The notes: a model not told the origin generated them from the letters alone. Counted from the first letter of the stretch, positions 42,001 through 48,427 are shown. The stretch: 64,000 nucleotides of DNA from Omphiscola glabra (GCA_964017045.1 OZ024795.1:53545350-53609349); one strand, 5' to 3'. Translations and numbers: made by a program.

Positions 42001-45000
42001 CTATATGTATAATGTCTTACTATCTCTATATGTATAGTATGTCTTACTTTCTCTATATGTATAGTATGTCTTACTATCTCTATATGTATAGTATGTCTTA
42101 CTATCTCTATATGTATAGTATGTCTTACTATCTCTATATGTATAGTATGTCTTACTATCTCTATATGTATAATGTCTTACTATCTCTATATGTATAGTAT
42201 GTCTTACTATCTCTATATGTATTTTATGTCTTATTATCTCTATATGTATAGTATGTCTTACTATCTCTATATGTATAGTATGTCTTACTATCTCTGTATG
42301 TTTGTCTTAGTATGTTGATTTTGGAAATTTAAAAAAAAAACACTCCATAATATAAAGGTAGTTTGATACACGAACATCTTGGAATAATCAAGTTACTAGA
42401 GCAGCGGTTCCCATTCTTTAGTTCTTTCTCCCGTACCCCTTGATTAGGTTTTACATCGATGAGTAACGAGTAGGCCCCTTTTTTTCCCCTACACCCCCCG
42501 CCCCACACACCCATCCCTAAAAAGTATTAAAATAGATTCGCTAAGTAATCAAACGAAGCAGATAAATCTAATGACGTCATAGGTTGTTATTTTCTATTTT
42601 AAACGTTATTTCAGCTTCTGTCTCTTTGGTTGAACAAATCAAATGGGACTCTTTAAATTAATAACGACTCAATATGATCATTGAGCTTGTTTCAAGGACA
42701 CCTCCCCCCTCCCCCCACATACACACACTTTTTTTAACGGCTTAAATAAAGACAGCTATCGCATGAAGCTCATTGCGATATTTATTCTTAAAATGTATGC
42801 ATGTATAGAAAACAGATACCAAGTTTTTCTTTACATCTAAGCACCTTAACTTTCTAACTTTAGAAATCGCACCAAAGTATCGTATGAAAAAGGGGAGGAA
42901 AAAAAAAGGAGGTGCAATGTTTTATTGCATGCAACACGTGGTATGACTAGAGATAGACATGCCCCTAAATCATAACTTTGATGCCACCATCTTTTTCTCA
43001 CAACCCATTCAATGTATATATTTTTGGAACAGGTAACTAGAGGATTCACCATATTTTAAACTATGAAAGGGCACTTTGCTTTATACCAAATCTCAACTAT
43101 GTAGGCATTACGCAAACCGGATTTGTAAGTAATCGAATGTGATACCCAAACCAATAAATATTTAAAAATCGCTCACACCATATAACAAGGGAAAAAAGCA
43201 CAAAATAATCCTCGTTTTGTATTAAGATGTCTTCCATAAATGACGTCACGCTATTCCCCCCCCCCCATTTTTTCACCCCCCTGCTTTTCCTTGCGCAAAT
43301 GGTCTATAATTGATCACTTGAAATCTAAAAGTTCAACACCCTCATCACATATCGTCACACATATGTGAAACAAGACCCCTGCCCCGCCCCCTGTATGACA
43401 TCACTTATTGATGGCCCCAGGTTTCAGTTGGTATTTTATTTTCTGCACACTGCAGCACTATTTTTAAACAAAATTTATAAGGCTTAAAAATGCCACCATC
43501 TTTTTTTTTCTTTGCAGATTCAAAAATTTAATTACGTAAATTTCCAACTAAAGATATATTAAATTTAGATCGATTGAATGAAATAAGCCCACTTGACTTA
43601 TACTGAACTGACTAGCATTCCACAAACCAGAGAAATAAGTACCGGTAGTTGAAACTACTTTTAAACAAATGACCAGAACCAAACCAAACATAACATCGTC
43701 CATGTGCAATATTAATAATTAACATTGTAAATATTACGGTACAAATAAAATAGTCCTAGGCTTGACCTACTGGTCTTTTTAAAATTACAAATATGCCTTA
43801 CATTATTTTGAAATGATAGTTTGACAGTCATCTAATGGTGCTTTCCAACAATTTGCCCTCATTTTTTTGGCTCTATAATGAACCATACTTTTTTTTTTAA
43901 ATAATGAAGCTGGTTACTTTATTTTCACAATAAGAAGTTAACACTGCAGGTCACAACGTTTTCTTTTCATGAAATCCCCCCCCCCCCCCAAACCCACCTC
44001 GATCAATAAAATGCAGCAATTGATTTGCTTCACTGCAGAAAACTTCACATTAAAGGCGAGTGGGGCAAGTAATTGTCGAGTACTGACATTTAACTAATCT
44101 CTGGCCATGAAAGCAAGAAACAAGTTTACAGTCACAGAGTCACAACTCTCGATTCTGCAACAGCTCTCTGGGCGTTATGGATATTAAAATTAATTTTCTA
44201 CATTATGAATGCCTACTTTTAGAAAAAAACAAAGTTTAATAACAAAACAAAGTTATAATAACCAGTGTACTGTGTACTCTCATTGACATCCAGTAATCAA
44301 CTTCAACTAGACCAAGACTTACTACTAAGTCTGGTAGTGGTCGATTTTATAAAAAAATAAAAATAAATTTAAAACAACAAACAACTTTTGTTTTGAACAT
44401 ACACAGATTTATCAAAGTTATTATAAGCCAGTCTTCTATTTTAGAGCTGGCAGCATAATCATCAGTAAAAAAAAATTTTTAACGGTGTTGTCGTTTTTTC
44501 CCATATCGCAAATACAAGCCATTGCGACCATGGTACCGTGCCGTTATCAGTGTGTTTCGGTACAGTCCACATAAAATCACACGCTAAAAAAGCATTCACT
44601 AGAAATAATAAGGCCTACTTATATTATAATACGAACGTTTGTGCATAGCTTGCAGTTGTCACAAGAACGGCCACGATACAAGGCCTTATAATGATTATAT
44701 TATTATGTCCTACGGTACATTTTGGAGAGAGAAAAAACTGTTTGGCTACTTAACCTAATTTCTTAGCGGCAAACTGCTTCAATTGTGATTGGTCTAAATT
44801 TAGATTGGCACATCGTATGGAACCCGATTGGTCGATTAGCTCTAAATAGGTCATCTTGACCCCATCAATGCTTCACTAAAGTGACCATCTCAATCTGAGT
44901 TATTTTGTTTTAGAAACGTGTCACATCGACTTACATTTACCATACCCGACTTAGCACTCTTGACCATTAACGTTAGCATCAAATTCACGAATTAACTATG

Positions 45001-46185
45001 TATGTAATATGAATATAATATAAAATGATTTTTTTTTTTTAGAATCTTTTAGAAATGACGTTGACGTTATTTAAAGAAACAGAAGGACAGGGCAAGGCAA
45101 ATATATAATAGTAACAGTTAATTTACAATTGACAACTAGTAAAACTAGTATCCCAATTGAATAGCACATTAAATAAAACAAATCATAAAAATTGTAACAT
45201 ATGTAATATTTAAACAACAAGCAAATACCGGTACAAATAATAATCATACTAAAGCTTAAAAATTCAAATCACTTATTAAACGTTATTATATTGCAAACTC
45301 ACGTCCACGTTTAATGCAAGGCACATCTTTAAAAGAACATTCTTAAATTGTAAAATAAATAACCAAAAAAAAAACCTTTGCAGGCATTAGACATAAGTAA
45401 CCAAGCGACCTATTTAAACTGATGTAATTTTAAACAAATTTCAAATACAATATTAAAACGGCAGCCGTGTTTATCTTGATGATTTTGACACGAAAAGAGA
45501 AAACAACAAAATGTAGAGGTACAACGTGCCACTTACCCAGAACAAGAGATACTTTAAAACCCCTGCTCTACAAAATGAAACTCACGGATCTGCAAAACAC
45601 ACCTTATTACATCACTGCGGCAAAGGACGTTTGCTCCAGCTCGAGAACAAGAAATATAGCACTTAAGGCGCGGTGGAAAAAAAATAAAAAGATACGGTGA
45701 CCCATATATTATTATATCGTCATTACATCGACGACTGACCTCATAACTAAAATCCGGCTATTCACTCGATTTACTCGCTCAGAAGAGGAAACTATTACAA
45801 ATGAATTAAATGGATGACCAGCAATGTACATTAAAAAAAAAATATCAACAACAAATAGTAAACCAAATAAAACCAAAACCTACCACAAGCGCTTCGAAGT
45901 TAAACTAAGTGACTGACCTAGTTTTTCCATGAACAAAGCAAAATGCGGCTAAGCGGAGGCCTACAAAAAACGTCGAACTGGGTAAACCCGAGGAATATTA
46001 TTTCATAATAACAAATAAGTTAATATTTTTCATAGCAAAGTATAATCAGTACACATTTTTTTTTTAATTTTCCGAACCAATGCATAAAATTACATTTAAA
46101 TGCATGTCACACACAATTTTAACATACCGATCGAGCTGGGGGTCCGTGCTTCACCCGTGGGTGACCGACTTTCCTCCATCTCCAT
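2993..46185 (-). CDS. Nuclear receptor gene, NR1-like, nine exons, 3' end not in window
   Basis: Ligand-regulated or orphan nuclear transcription factor. Proposed join on the minus strand: 46185-46128, 37685-36957, 32328-32170, 29537-29454, 27575-27453, 10019-9913, 9355-9205, 7297-7003, 4643-2993. These give 3,357 nt or 1,119 codons with matching phase at every junction and GT/AG introns. Residues 1-384 are a low-complexity N-terminal region. Residues 399-466 are the DNA-binding domain with all eight zinc cysteines (399, 402, 416, 419, 438, 444, 454, 457) and P-box CEGCKG. Residues 467-490 are a basic C-terminal extension ([15 protein letters not shown]). A hinge of over 500 residues follows, then about 63 residues that look like the first ligand-domain helices. 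Helices 3-12 are absent and are probably left of position 1. The GMSRxAxxxGR extension recalls NR1D/NR1E/NR1F (Rev-erb, E75, ROR), but the second finger matches none of them well, so the subgroup is left open. Exon 9 junction phase is the least certain. Confidence 0.88.
4679..5275. repeat. 49-bp minisatellite, 12 copies
   Basis: The unit contains TGAGTTTGTACCAGATGACA and GGACAAGATGGTGGACAAAA. Late units have GAATCAG for GTACCAG. It starts about 28 bp upstream (on the gene) of the exon 9 acceptor region. Confidence 0.96.
5355..6000. repeat. 56-bp minisatellite, about 8 copies, split by the SPIN-like MITE
   Basis: The unit contains GGCATTAGAACAATCTCAAG and ACTGGACCAGGATGTACA. The MITE target site CATTAGAA is part of the unit. 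Confidence 0.95.
5427..5623 (+). mobile_element. SPIN-like hAT MITE with 8-bp target duplication
   Basis: This 197-bp non-autonomous element starts CAGCGGTTCTCAACCTGTGG and ends AAGGTTGAGAAACACTG, so the termini are inverted. Exact 8-bp duplications CATTAGAA flank it at 5419-5426 and 5624-5631. The internal sequence (GACCCCTTTGGGGGTCGAA, AGGGGTCGCCTAAGA, TATGAAGTAGCAACAAAAAT) matches my memory of SPIN, a hAT family known for horizontal spread among tetrapods, Rhodnius and Lymnaea. It interrupts a 56-bp minisatellite. Confidence 0.9.
6166..6985. repeat. 30-bp minisatellite, about 27 copies
   Basis: The unit is built from CAGCTAATCACAGAACCCAG and GCTCTCAGAA. It lies in intron 8 of the nuclear receptor, close to the exon 8 donor. 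Both strands are open for over 200 codons, an artefact of the unit length. Confidence 0.96.
7003..7297 (-). CDS. Nuclear receptor exon 8 (T-box, A-box, coding repeat)
   Basis: This 295-nt exon codes residues 471-568. It opens with the basic extension [16 protein letters not shown], which typically contacts the DNA minor groove, then a helical stretch. It ends with about four copies of a 13-residue repeat of the type [13 protein letters not shown], each a 39-bp unit, the last running into the donor GTAAAT. The acceptor is TTTTGCCCAACAG. It ends with two bases of a split codon. Confidence 0.88.
7015..7165 (-). repeat. 39-bp coding minisatellite inside exon 8
   Basis: About four copies encode a 13-residue unit of the type [13 protein letters not shown] in the hinge. 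The unit keeps the reading frame. Confidence 0.85.
7366..8095. repeat. 33-bp minisatellite, 22 copies
   Basis: The unit contains AATATGTGTATTGATTGAAA and GACTGTACCAGCA. Most units differ by at most one base. It begins about 70 bp upstream of the exon 8 acceptor. Confidence 0.96.
8389..8733. repeat. 26-bp minisatellite, 13 copies
   Basis: The unit is ATGTTACAAGAACTGAAGTG plus TTCACA. It is very homogeneous. Confidence 0.96.
8790..9118. repeat. About 20-bp minisatellite resembling the exon 7 splice junction
   Basis: Units are CACCTGCTCCAGACATGCCC and variants. The last unit continues as CAGACATGCTCAGCTGTGAA, matching the exon 7 end (TAGACATGCCCAGCTGTAAA) about 90 bp away. Confidence 0.9.
9205..9355 (-). 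CDS. Nuclear receptor exon 7 (second zinc finger)
   Basis: This 151-nt exon codes residues 421-470. It runs GFFRRALQ, an unusually long linker (18 residues between C419 and C438, where Rev-erb and ROR have 15-16), the D-box CFYTKNC, then [20 protein letters not shown]. All four cysteines of the second module are present. The donor is GTGAGA. The exon end and donor resemble the unit of the array at 8,790-9,118. Confidence 0.95.
9472..9850. repeat. About 44-bp minisatellite, 8-9 copies
   Basis: The unit contains AAGCCCCGTCCAAACAACGG and CCCTGATCGTGAGCC, with variable numbers of AGT triplets. It lies in intron 6. Confidence 0.95.
9913..10019 (-). CDS. Nuclear receptor exon 6 (first zinc finger)
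   Basis: This 107-nt exon codes residues 385-420 and contains [17 protein letters not shown] and CEGCK, the first zinc module with the P-box recognition helix. The intron falls right after the Lys of CEGCK, at phase 0. The acceptor is CTACAG and the donor GTAAAC. A run of about 12 C (minus strand) and a 44-bp array follow within 100 bp of the donor. Confidence 0.95.
10287..10412. repeat. 29-bp repeat, 4 copies
   Basis: The unit contains TGATGCACACAAGTTATATT and GTATCACTC. Confidence 0.85.
10463..12895. repeat. 26-bp minisatellite, about 93 copies, with higher-order structure
   Basis: The unit is GACATGGAACATTCTACCAA plus CGGGAT. Variant units (AACAAAGGG, ATACCAACGGG, a 24-bp deleted unit ACCAAGGGAT) recur in the same order at spacings of about 620-650 bp, so blocks of 24-25 units have themselves been duplicated. 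Confidence 0.96.
12890..13075. repeat. 27-bp sister array, about 7 copies
   Basis: The unit GACATGGAACCCCCGTACTA plus ACGATAT shares its first ten bases with the adjoining 26-bp array and follows it directly. Confidence 0.9.
13090..13925. other. Intron sequence without recognised feature
   Basis: There are short local duplications (GATGGCCCGCCAAACATCTG twice near 13,480-13,520; AGTGGTTCTCTTGT twice near 13,730-13,790). No exon is supported. Confidence 0.5.
13930..14340. repeat. 31-bp minisatellite, 13 copies
   Basis: The unit contains TGAACAGCTTGTCACAGTGC and AGAGCAAGAA. Two subtypes (GTGCAGAGC and GCGCAAAGC) alternate in blocks. Confidence 0.95.
14514..14692. mobile_element. Probable short hAT-type MITE
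   Basis: The left end reads CATGGTTTTTAACCAGGGTG and the right end AAAGGTTAGGAGCCCCTG. These are imperfect inverted termini of the common non-autonomous hAT type. No clear 8-bp target duplication is visible. Confidence 0.45.
15029..15058 (+). repeat. Poly-G run
   Basis: About 27 consecutive G follow a T run. This is a possible G-quadruplex and a likely assembly-length uncertainty. Confidence 0.85.
15318..15572. repeat. 20-bp minisatellite, about 12 copies
   Basis: The unit is CTACTGTGTTTATTGTAGGC with CTAGT, CATACT and TTGGCC variants. Confidence 0.93.
15640..16055. repeat. 18-bp minisatellite, about 22 copies
   Basis: The unit is ATTGTGACTCTCTGTCTC. It abuts the hAT relic, whose left end may have been lost here. 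Confidence 0.93.
16055..16693 (+). mobile_element. Relic of an autonomous hAT (SPIN/ZBED-like) transposon
   Basis: The right end reads AGGTTGGGAAACACTG, like the SPIN MITE terminus. Near 16,061-16,110 is the subterminal block GGAAAACACATA with ATGAAGCAGCAACAAAAAT, almost identical to the MITE. Between them lies a transposase remnant, and the left terminus is missing. Confidence 0.72.
16336..16556 (+). pseudogene. hAT transposase fragment (ZBED5/SCAND3-like)
   Basis: Reading with one frameshift near 16,385 gives a stretch typical of ZBED/SCAND3-class hAT transposases: [53 protein letters not shown]. It ends at a TGA. It is short, frameshifted and non-functional. Confidence 0.72.
16694..17624. 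other. Intron sequence without recognised feature
   Basis: AT-rich. GGCCAA with AACATTCGGGCATTC and a related AACATCCGGATATTC suggests a diverged short duplication near 17,200-17,290. No exon is supported. Confidence 0.45.
17625..18415. repeat. 33-35-bp minisatellite, about 23 copies
   Basis: The unit contains CAGAATGTGTAGGCCTATAT and ACTCAATACCTTGG. Units end in either TACTCAATACC or AGTCTATACC. Confidence 0.95.
18600..22030. other. Intron 5 interior, no recognised gene
   Basis: Simple-sequence tracts include GA-rich at 18,610-18,690, poly-C then poly-A at about 18,806-18,850, and C10 near 19,400. A short GGGGAACTGGGACAA repeat lies at 20,755-20,865 and a 3-4 copy repeat with TTGGAGCCATGGTCACCAAT near 20,985-21,110. 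An internal promoter for a short isoform is possible but not visible. Confidence 0.45.
22030..22555. repeat. 28-bp minisatellite, about 18 copies
   Basis: The unit is GAGATTACAACGTGTGACCC plus CTATAAAC. A CGTGTGACC subtype leads and a CGAGTGACC subtype trails. Confidence 0.95.
22565..22808. repeat. 49-bp minisatellite, 5 copies
   Basis: The unit contains GGGCAATGGAACAATGTATC and AATGGCCACTTGGTTAGTG. Copies are virtually identical. Confidence 0.95.
23005..23375. repeat. 57-bp minisatellite, about 7 copies
   Basis: The unit contains GATTTGCCTGTGTCTGCAGA and TGTCTTTGTGTTGATAAGGT. Confidence 0.94.
23415..24150. repeat. 30-44-bp minisatellite, about 22 copies
   Basis: The core is CTATTATTGGTGTACAGACT followed by CCGCCCCCAC or a longer CCATTCCCCACCCCCAC. 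All reading frames look open because of the composition. Confidence 0.95.
24168..24390. repeat. About 120-bp direct duplication
   Basis: CCCCCCTAACGTTACTCGG, ACCTGCATTAAAACCAAG and a GCATGGGGGG tract each occur twice in the same order. Confidence 0.85.
25365..25465. repeat. 21-bp repeat, 5 copies, inside the hAT element
   Basis: The unit is TGTACCAGAATATCAACTGA. Confidence 0.88.
25460..25860 (+). pseudogene. hAT transposase C-terminal remnant
   Basis: Three-frame reading recovers the hAT dimerisation region: [39 protein letters not shown] and later [20 protein letters not shown]. Frameshifts and stops separate the blocks. It lies inside the terminal-inverted-repeat element at 24,687-26,835. 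Confidence 0.72.
26880..27405. repeat. About 25-bp minisatellite, about 20 copies
   Basis: The unit is GAAGTTAACATCAATAAGAT plus ATGGG, with many diverged copies. It ends about 45 bp from the exon 5 donor. Confidence 0.92.
27453..27575 (-). CDS. Nuclear receptor exon 5
   Basis: This 123-nt phase 1-1 exon codes residues 344-384. It has an acidic stretch (DLQEEEEDD) followed by a Gly/Ser/Asn-rich tail ending in GVPSP. The acceptor is TTCTATTTTTAG and the donor GTAAGAATG, which is duplicated ten bases further on. It precedes the 17.4-kb intron before the DNA-binding domain, and minisatellites flank it on both sides. Confidence 0.82.
27655..28005. repeat. 25-bp minisatellite, about 14 copies
   Basis: The unit is CATGATTTCATTATACTCTT plus ACTTC. 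It begins about 80 bp upstream of the exon 5 acceptor. Confidence 0.93.
28150..29453 (-). repeat. 46-bp minisatellite made of the exon 4 splice junction, about 28 copies
   Basis: Each minus-strand unit has 19 bp of exon end (TACGCCACTCTAGAACAAG) followed by the donor (GTAAGTTAG or GTCAGTTAG) and about 18 further intron bases. The array runs uninterrupted from the true donor. Confidence 0.95.
29454..29537 (-). CDS. Nuclear receptor exon 4
   Basis: This 84-nt phase 1-1 exon codes residues 316-343 and ends YATLEQ. The acceptor is TTTTATTCTAG and the donor GTAAGT. The last 19 exon bases plus the first 27 intron bases form the unit of the adjoining 46-bp minisatellite, so the real donor is followed by about 28 copies of itself. 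Reading on into the array reaches a stop codon near 29,366. Confidence 0.82.
29690..29815. repeat. Second copy of TTAGGG-like dispersed repeat
   Basis: It contains TTGGTGCC, then TTAGGGATACATTTAGGGTT and TAGGTTTAGGGATACATTTA, as in the foldback at 46.5 kb. Confidence 0.5.
30180..30310. mobile_element. Palindromic MITE-like hairpin
   Basis: Left arm AACTACCAAAAATGACATC and AGAATAGCATTGAGTC pair imperfectly with right arm GACTAATGCTATTC and GGATGTCATTTGTAGTAGTT. A 25-30 bp GC-rich loop lies between. The whole block can fold into a hairpin with arms of about 45 bp. Confidence 0.6.
30342..30445 (+). repeat. 52-bp direct duplication
   Basis: The block beginning CACGACCAACTGAATATCTC occurs twice in a row, the second copy starting about 52 bp after the first, almost without change. 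Confidence 0.7.
30755..30890. repeat. 48-bp repeat, 2.7 copies
   Basis: The unit contains ACATAGACCAACTTTTGATG and AAGACTGCAGTTATACCAGT. Confidence 0.9.
30929..31672. repeat. 24-bp minisatellite, 31 nearly perfect copies
   Basis: The unit is AACATTTAGTATTGATTGGT plus CTTA. 744 bp with only about three substitutions (one GGCCTT unit, and GAATT at 31,320 and 31,440). Confidence 0.97.
31945..32163. repeat. 24-bp minisatellite, 9 copies
   Basis: The unit is GTTTATGGTTACAGTGGAAG plus TAGA. It starts at base +7 of intron 3. Confidence 0.95.
32170..32328 (-). CDS. Nuclear receptor exon 3
   Basis: This 159-nt phase 1-1 exon codes residues 263-315. The acceptor is GCGTCCAG and the donor GTGAGT. It starts [15 protein letters not shown] and then has the tandem motif [21 protein letters not shown] 24-bp minisatellite begins seven bases into the downstream intron, and an 18-bp array begins about 67 bp upstream of the acceptor. 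Confidence 0.8.
32395..32702. repeat. 18-bp minisatellite, about 17 copies
   Basis: The unit is ACCCTTGTTTTCACCTGA with moderate divergence. It lies about 67 bp upstream of the exon 3 acceptor. Confidence 0.93.
32703..33325. repeat. 45-bp minisatellite, about 14 copies
   Basis: The unit contains AATTCCTGGTGCTGACTCCA and AAGACACCACACACGACAAT. Both strands are open, an artefact. Confidence 0.96.
33450..33650 (+). repeat. Dispersed repeat family, copy 1 (partial)
   Basis: It shares TATTAACTTTGC, TTGACCCACTTCCCGTCAAC, CTATCGACCTGAAACTTGGC and CATAGACTC with the copies at 35.9 and 58.7 kb. Only the first 200 bp or so are present. Confidence 0.7.
33650..34095. other. Intron 2 sequence without recognised feature
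   Basis: AT-rich with a G9 tract near 33,868. No exon or element is supported. Confidence 0.4.
34100..34485. repeat. 18-bp minisatellite, about 21 copies
   Basis: The unit is AGGACAATATATAAGATA. Confidence 0.95.
34622..35868. repeat. 33-bp minisatellite, about 38 copies
   Basis: The unit contains AACTAACTTGTCAAGACACA and CATAAGACGACCA. GTGTC, TTGTC and GTGGC subtypes are interspersed, and CACAGGGCGACC variants mark internal block duplications. Confidence 0.95.
35885..36380 (+). repeat. Dispersed repeat family, copy 2
   Basis: About 490 bp. It has the GACCCACTTCCCGCCAACCT block, GTTTGGTGTGGAGATTAATT, TACCCATTTTCTTAACTGC, and an end near GGGGTTGTTTTGATAATG. There is no coding potential and no terminal inverted repeat. 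Confidence 0.72.
36381..36950. other. Intron 2 sequence next to the exon 2 donor, no feature
   Basis: A (CA)n(TA)n microsatellite lies near 36,528-36,556. Unlike most introns here, no minisatellite lies within 1 kb of this donor. Confidence 0.5.
36957..37685 (-). CDS. Nuclear receptor exon 2 (disordered A/B region)
   Basis: This 729-nt exon is open throughout and codes residues 20-262. The acceptor is TGTGCAG at its high end and the donor is a perfect GTAAGT at 36956-36951. The product is rich in Ser, Pro, Arg and Gln, with many SP dipeptides, and has no recognisable fold, as expected for an activation-function region. It is much more GC-rich than the flanking introns, which supports coding. 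Both ends are in phase 1. Confidence 0.85.
37900..38035. repeat. About 44-bp repeat, 3 copies
   Basis: The unit contains GACAGACACTACTGATACAA and TAGACACACC. Confidence 0.85.
38122..38915. repeat. 22/31-bp compound minisatellite, about 33 copies
   Basis: The core CAGCGCCGGACCTTACATCA or its GGGCC form alternates with an optional CACATCAC spacer. Composition is GC-richer than its surroundings. Confidence 0.95.
39315..39885. repeat. 38-bp minisatellite, about 15 copies
   Basis: The unit contains GGCTCACAATGGTTAGGTAC and CGTCCGTACAGCCCACGG. Confidence 0.95.
40365..40640. repeat. Two short adjacent minisatellites (27 bp and about 38 bp)
   Basis: The first has three copies with GTACTCACATTGTAGTACTT. 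The second has four to five copies with ACCAACAGTAAACATCTTTC and AATGGCCACCCCCAGGT. Confidence 0.88.
40682..40912. repeat. About 57-bp minisatellite, 4 copies
   Basis: The unit contains CCACTATTTCTATTACTATT and AGTAGACCTGCACTACATAC. Confidence 0.92.
40975..41320. repeat. About 30-bp minisatellite, about 11 copies
   Basis: The unit contains CGGCCTACACAAGTTTTTCA and TAAAGTATAA. Confidence 0.94.
41700..42310. repeat. 25-27-bp minisatellite, about 23 copies
   Basis: The unit is CTCTATATGTATAGTATGTC plus TTACTAT. Confidence 0.95.
42411..42530. other. Possible hAT terminus remnant
   Basis: CAGCGGTTCCCATTCTTTAG resembles a hAT left end. No right end or target duplication was found. Confidence 0.3.
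42535..46120. other. Intron 1 of the nuclear receptor, minisatellite-free part
   Basis: AT-rich with C tracts near 43,255 and 43,977. No exon, element or array is supported, which contrasts with the repeat-dense introns downstream. Confidence 0.5.
46128..46185 (-). CDS. Nuclear receptor exon 1 (start codon exon)
   Basis: The start ATG is at 46185-46183, with a second in-frame ATG two codons later. An in-frame TGA lies a short way upstream, so this is the first possible start in the frame. The exon encodes 19 codons beginning [19 protein letters not shown] and ends with one base of a split codon. The donor GTATGT follows at 46127-46122. That single base joins the two bases at the start of exon 2 to give Ala, and the phase agreement across an 8.4-kb intron is the main support. 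Confidence 0.72.
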
Positions 46186-46499
46186 TTGACCCACTTTTTG
46201 TCTCCCTGACCCGTGGCGGTCCCGTCATTCATCAGACAAAATGGTTGCCTAACTAAACACACCCACTTCCGTATTATTAAAAAAACAACAACAGTTAACA
46301 GGTATAAACACATAGTTTATCTTTAAAGTTCAATATGTTTGTTGGCGATAAAATCATTTTAAAGATTTACCGTTTTTTAAAAAGGGGGAGAGGAATGAGT
46401 CTCTAAACTATACTAAACGTTTGATTAATAAAAATAACGGGGCCAAAATAACTACTAACTGAACTACTTTCTTCAGCAGGCCAAAAGAAGCATTTGGCT

Positions 46500-46760
46500 A
46501 ATTCAGACTATTGGTGCCATTAGGGATAAATTTAGGGTTCAGGTTAGGTTTAGGGATACATATGATTTAGGGTTCAGGTTAGCTTTAGTGTAAAGTTTAG
46601 GATACATTTTTAGGGTTCAGGTTTTTAGGTTTAGTGAATTTACCAAACATTTCAATTAAGGGTAAAGTAAATTCAGACAATTGGTGCCATGACGTATGCC
46701 ATTTTGGTTGAACTTTTATAATTCACTATCACTAAACCTAACCTGAACCCACAAGATTCT
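46500..46760. repeat. Foldback repeat with TTAGGG-like arms
   Basis: A perfect 18-bp inverted pair, GGGTTCAGGTTAGGTTTA at 46535-46552 and its complement at 46733-46750, brackets degenerate TTTAGGGATACAT motifs. Related sequence occurs at 29,690-29,810, so this is a dispersed family rather than a true interstitial telomere. Confidence 0.6.
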
Positions 46761-46774
46761 GTCCTTGGCGTATG

Positions 46775-47135
46775 ACTGCATAGAAGGCTCTGCACCGGAA
46801 TATCTGAAAGAACTGCTTTATAAACATGTAACCTTAAAGCCTTAAAGAACCTGCGGTCCTCAACTCAGTCGTTACTGAAAACTCCTATTGTGGATAAACA
46901 CAGAATAAAGTCGTACGGACGGAGTGCGCTCTTTTGAAGCGGTAGTGCCAAAGTTATGGAATAGTTTACCACCATCTTTGAGGAGTATTGAAAAGGACAG
47001 AAAACCATTTAGGAAACATTTAAAGACTTTTTTGTTTAATAGATTTGATGAAACCAGAGCACAGTGAGCATGCTAAAGTAGCATAGATACCAGCGCCATA
47101 GAAGTATCCAATCAATCAATCAATTAGCTCAATTA
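46775..47135 (+). mobile_element. LINE 3' tail (reverse-transcriptase ORF C-terminus)
   Basis: Frameshifted reading gives EGSAPEYLKELLYKHV, LRSSTQSLLKTPIVDKHRIK, then the hallmark PKLWNSLPPSLRSIEKDRKP and FRKHLKTFLFNRFDETRAQ with a stop. This pattern is the usual end of ORF2 in CR1/L2/Jockey-like elements. A short tandem tail (AATC repeats) follows near 47,110. It is 5'-truncated and inactive. Confidence 0.78.
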
Positions 47136-47734
47136 AGTTATGGCTACTATTAGTAATTACTAACAACATCGTCATAACAAGTGAACTCACAATCGATACT
47201 ACTTTTAGTGTTAATGTAGGCTTAGACTCTCTAGAGAGTAGAGGCTAAATTAGTAAATACTATACTCAACAAAGTTTTAGTATTATAAATTTAACGTTTG
47301 CCCTAGTTAATTAAGTCACAACTGTAAGTAAATAGAAAGTATAAGTAAATGAAGTATAACTATAAACAATAACATAGTAGCTAAATAAGCCTAGTTGACA
47401 AAAAAGCATCAATTAGTCAATAGTAACAATTTAAACTATATAGCTATCTATTTGAAGGACTATTACTTCAGTAATTGTTATTACAGTAGTAGTAGTAGTC
47501 GTAGTAACATTTATTCATTTAATTATTTTTTATCAGCATATCTGAGAAAATACAGTAATTGTGTATAGTGTGTCTGACAAAGTAACTAATTATGAACATA
47601 CATCCAGAATTGCATAATTAAATTGAACAAAGATCCAGATTTTCAGAATCACTCTCTAGACTTATCTGTTATCATGTATTATAATTATACTCAAAAAGCT
47701 AAAAATAAACAACTTCACAGACTCAGTACACTAA

Positions 47735-48427
47735 TCTAATCTACTTAAGAAAATCAGCAAACTATCGAACCGAAGCTCATGAAGTCTTCCCCAGCCCACC
47801 CCTGCCACTCCCAACCGGCATTCAACAACTCCCCCAGTGGTCTCTATTCCAGTCAGGCAGCGAAGCGGCAATCCGGGGGCTTTTCGCCCCTGAGACAGCA
47901 TCCCCCACCCTTCCACTGGATTGACTATGCGAGTGAGGCGGCACCAGAGAAGCGACGCCTGGACGGCCGGGGTGCTGCTTTCACAAAGCAACCGGGCCGG
48001 ACTTTCTTGGGCTGGGGTGGATATATTTTACGTCTCTAATGTCCCCCCCCCCTTCCCACCCCGGGGGGACGTAGGTGTTTTATAGATGCCCTCTAATAGT
48101 GTTGATGTGGAAGAGAAAAGAGGTCGCCTAGGAGCAGTACCCTCAAAGACTGCATATTTAGATTCATCGGTGAGGGTCGCCACGTTCCCTCACCTCATAT
48201 CCATACGGCAACTGTAATCATGTCCCGACCTGTTACTGCGTTATTTTCAACTGGTAGGAAACCATGCAGCCGTGCTCTTTCTAACGCAGTTTCCGTGCGT
48301 TACCTCAGCGCAGGTCCCCTACACGGTGATCCTGTAACCCGGGTTACGTTTCAGGGGGTTTGTGGCAAATGCCTCTTTATCGACATGCCGTTTTTGGGAC
48401 GGACCTGTCGACTAGAGCCCCGGGGGA
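47735..48427 (-). mobile_element. Unclassified retroelement insertion with 14-bp target duplication
   Basis: A GC-richer 693-bp block is flanked by exact copies of ACTCAGTACACTAA (47721-47734 and 48428-48441). A duplication of this length fits target-primed LINE/SINE insertion. Read on the minus strand its 3' end is TTAAGTAGATTAGATTAG, a short tandem tail. The two open stretches inside (47,731-47,991 minus, 48,220-48,441 plus) have no recognised protein family. Confidence 0.68.

Noticed and set aside
46119..46313. 64-codon minus-strand frame overlapping exon 1
   Set aside because: Different frame from the one that joins exon 2 in phase; runs through the donor site.
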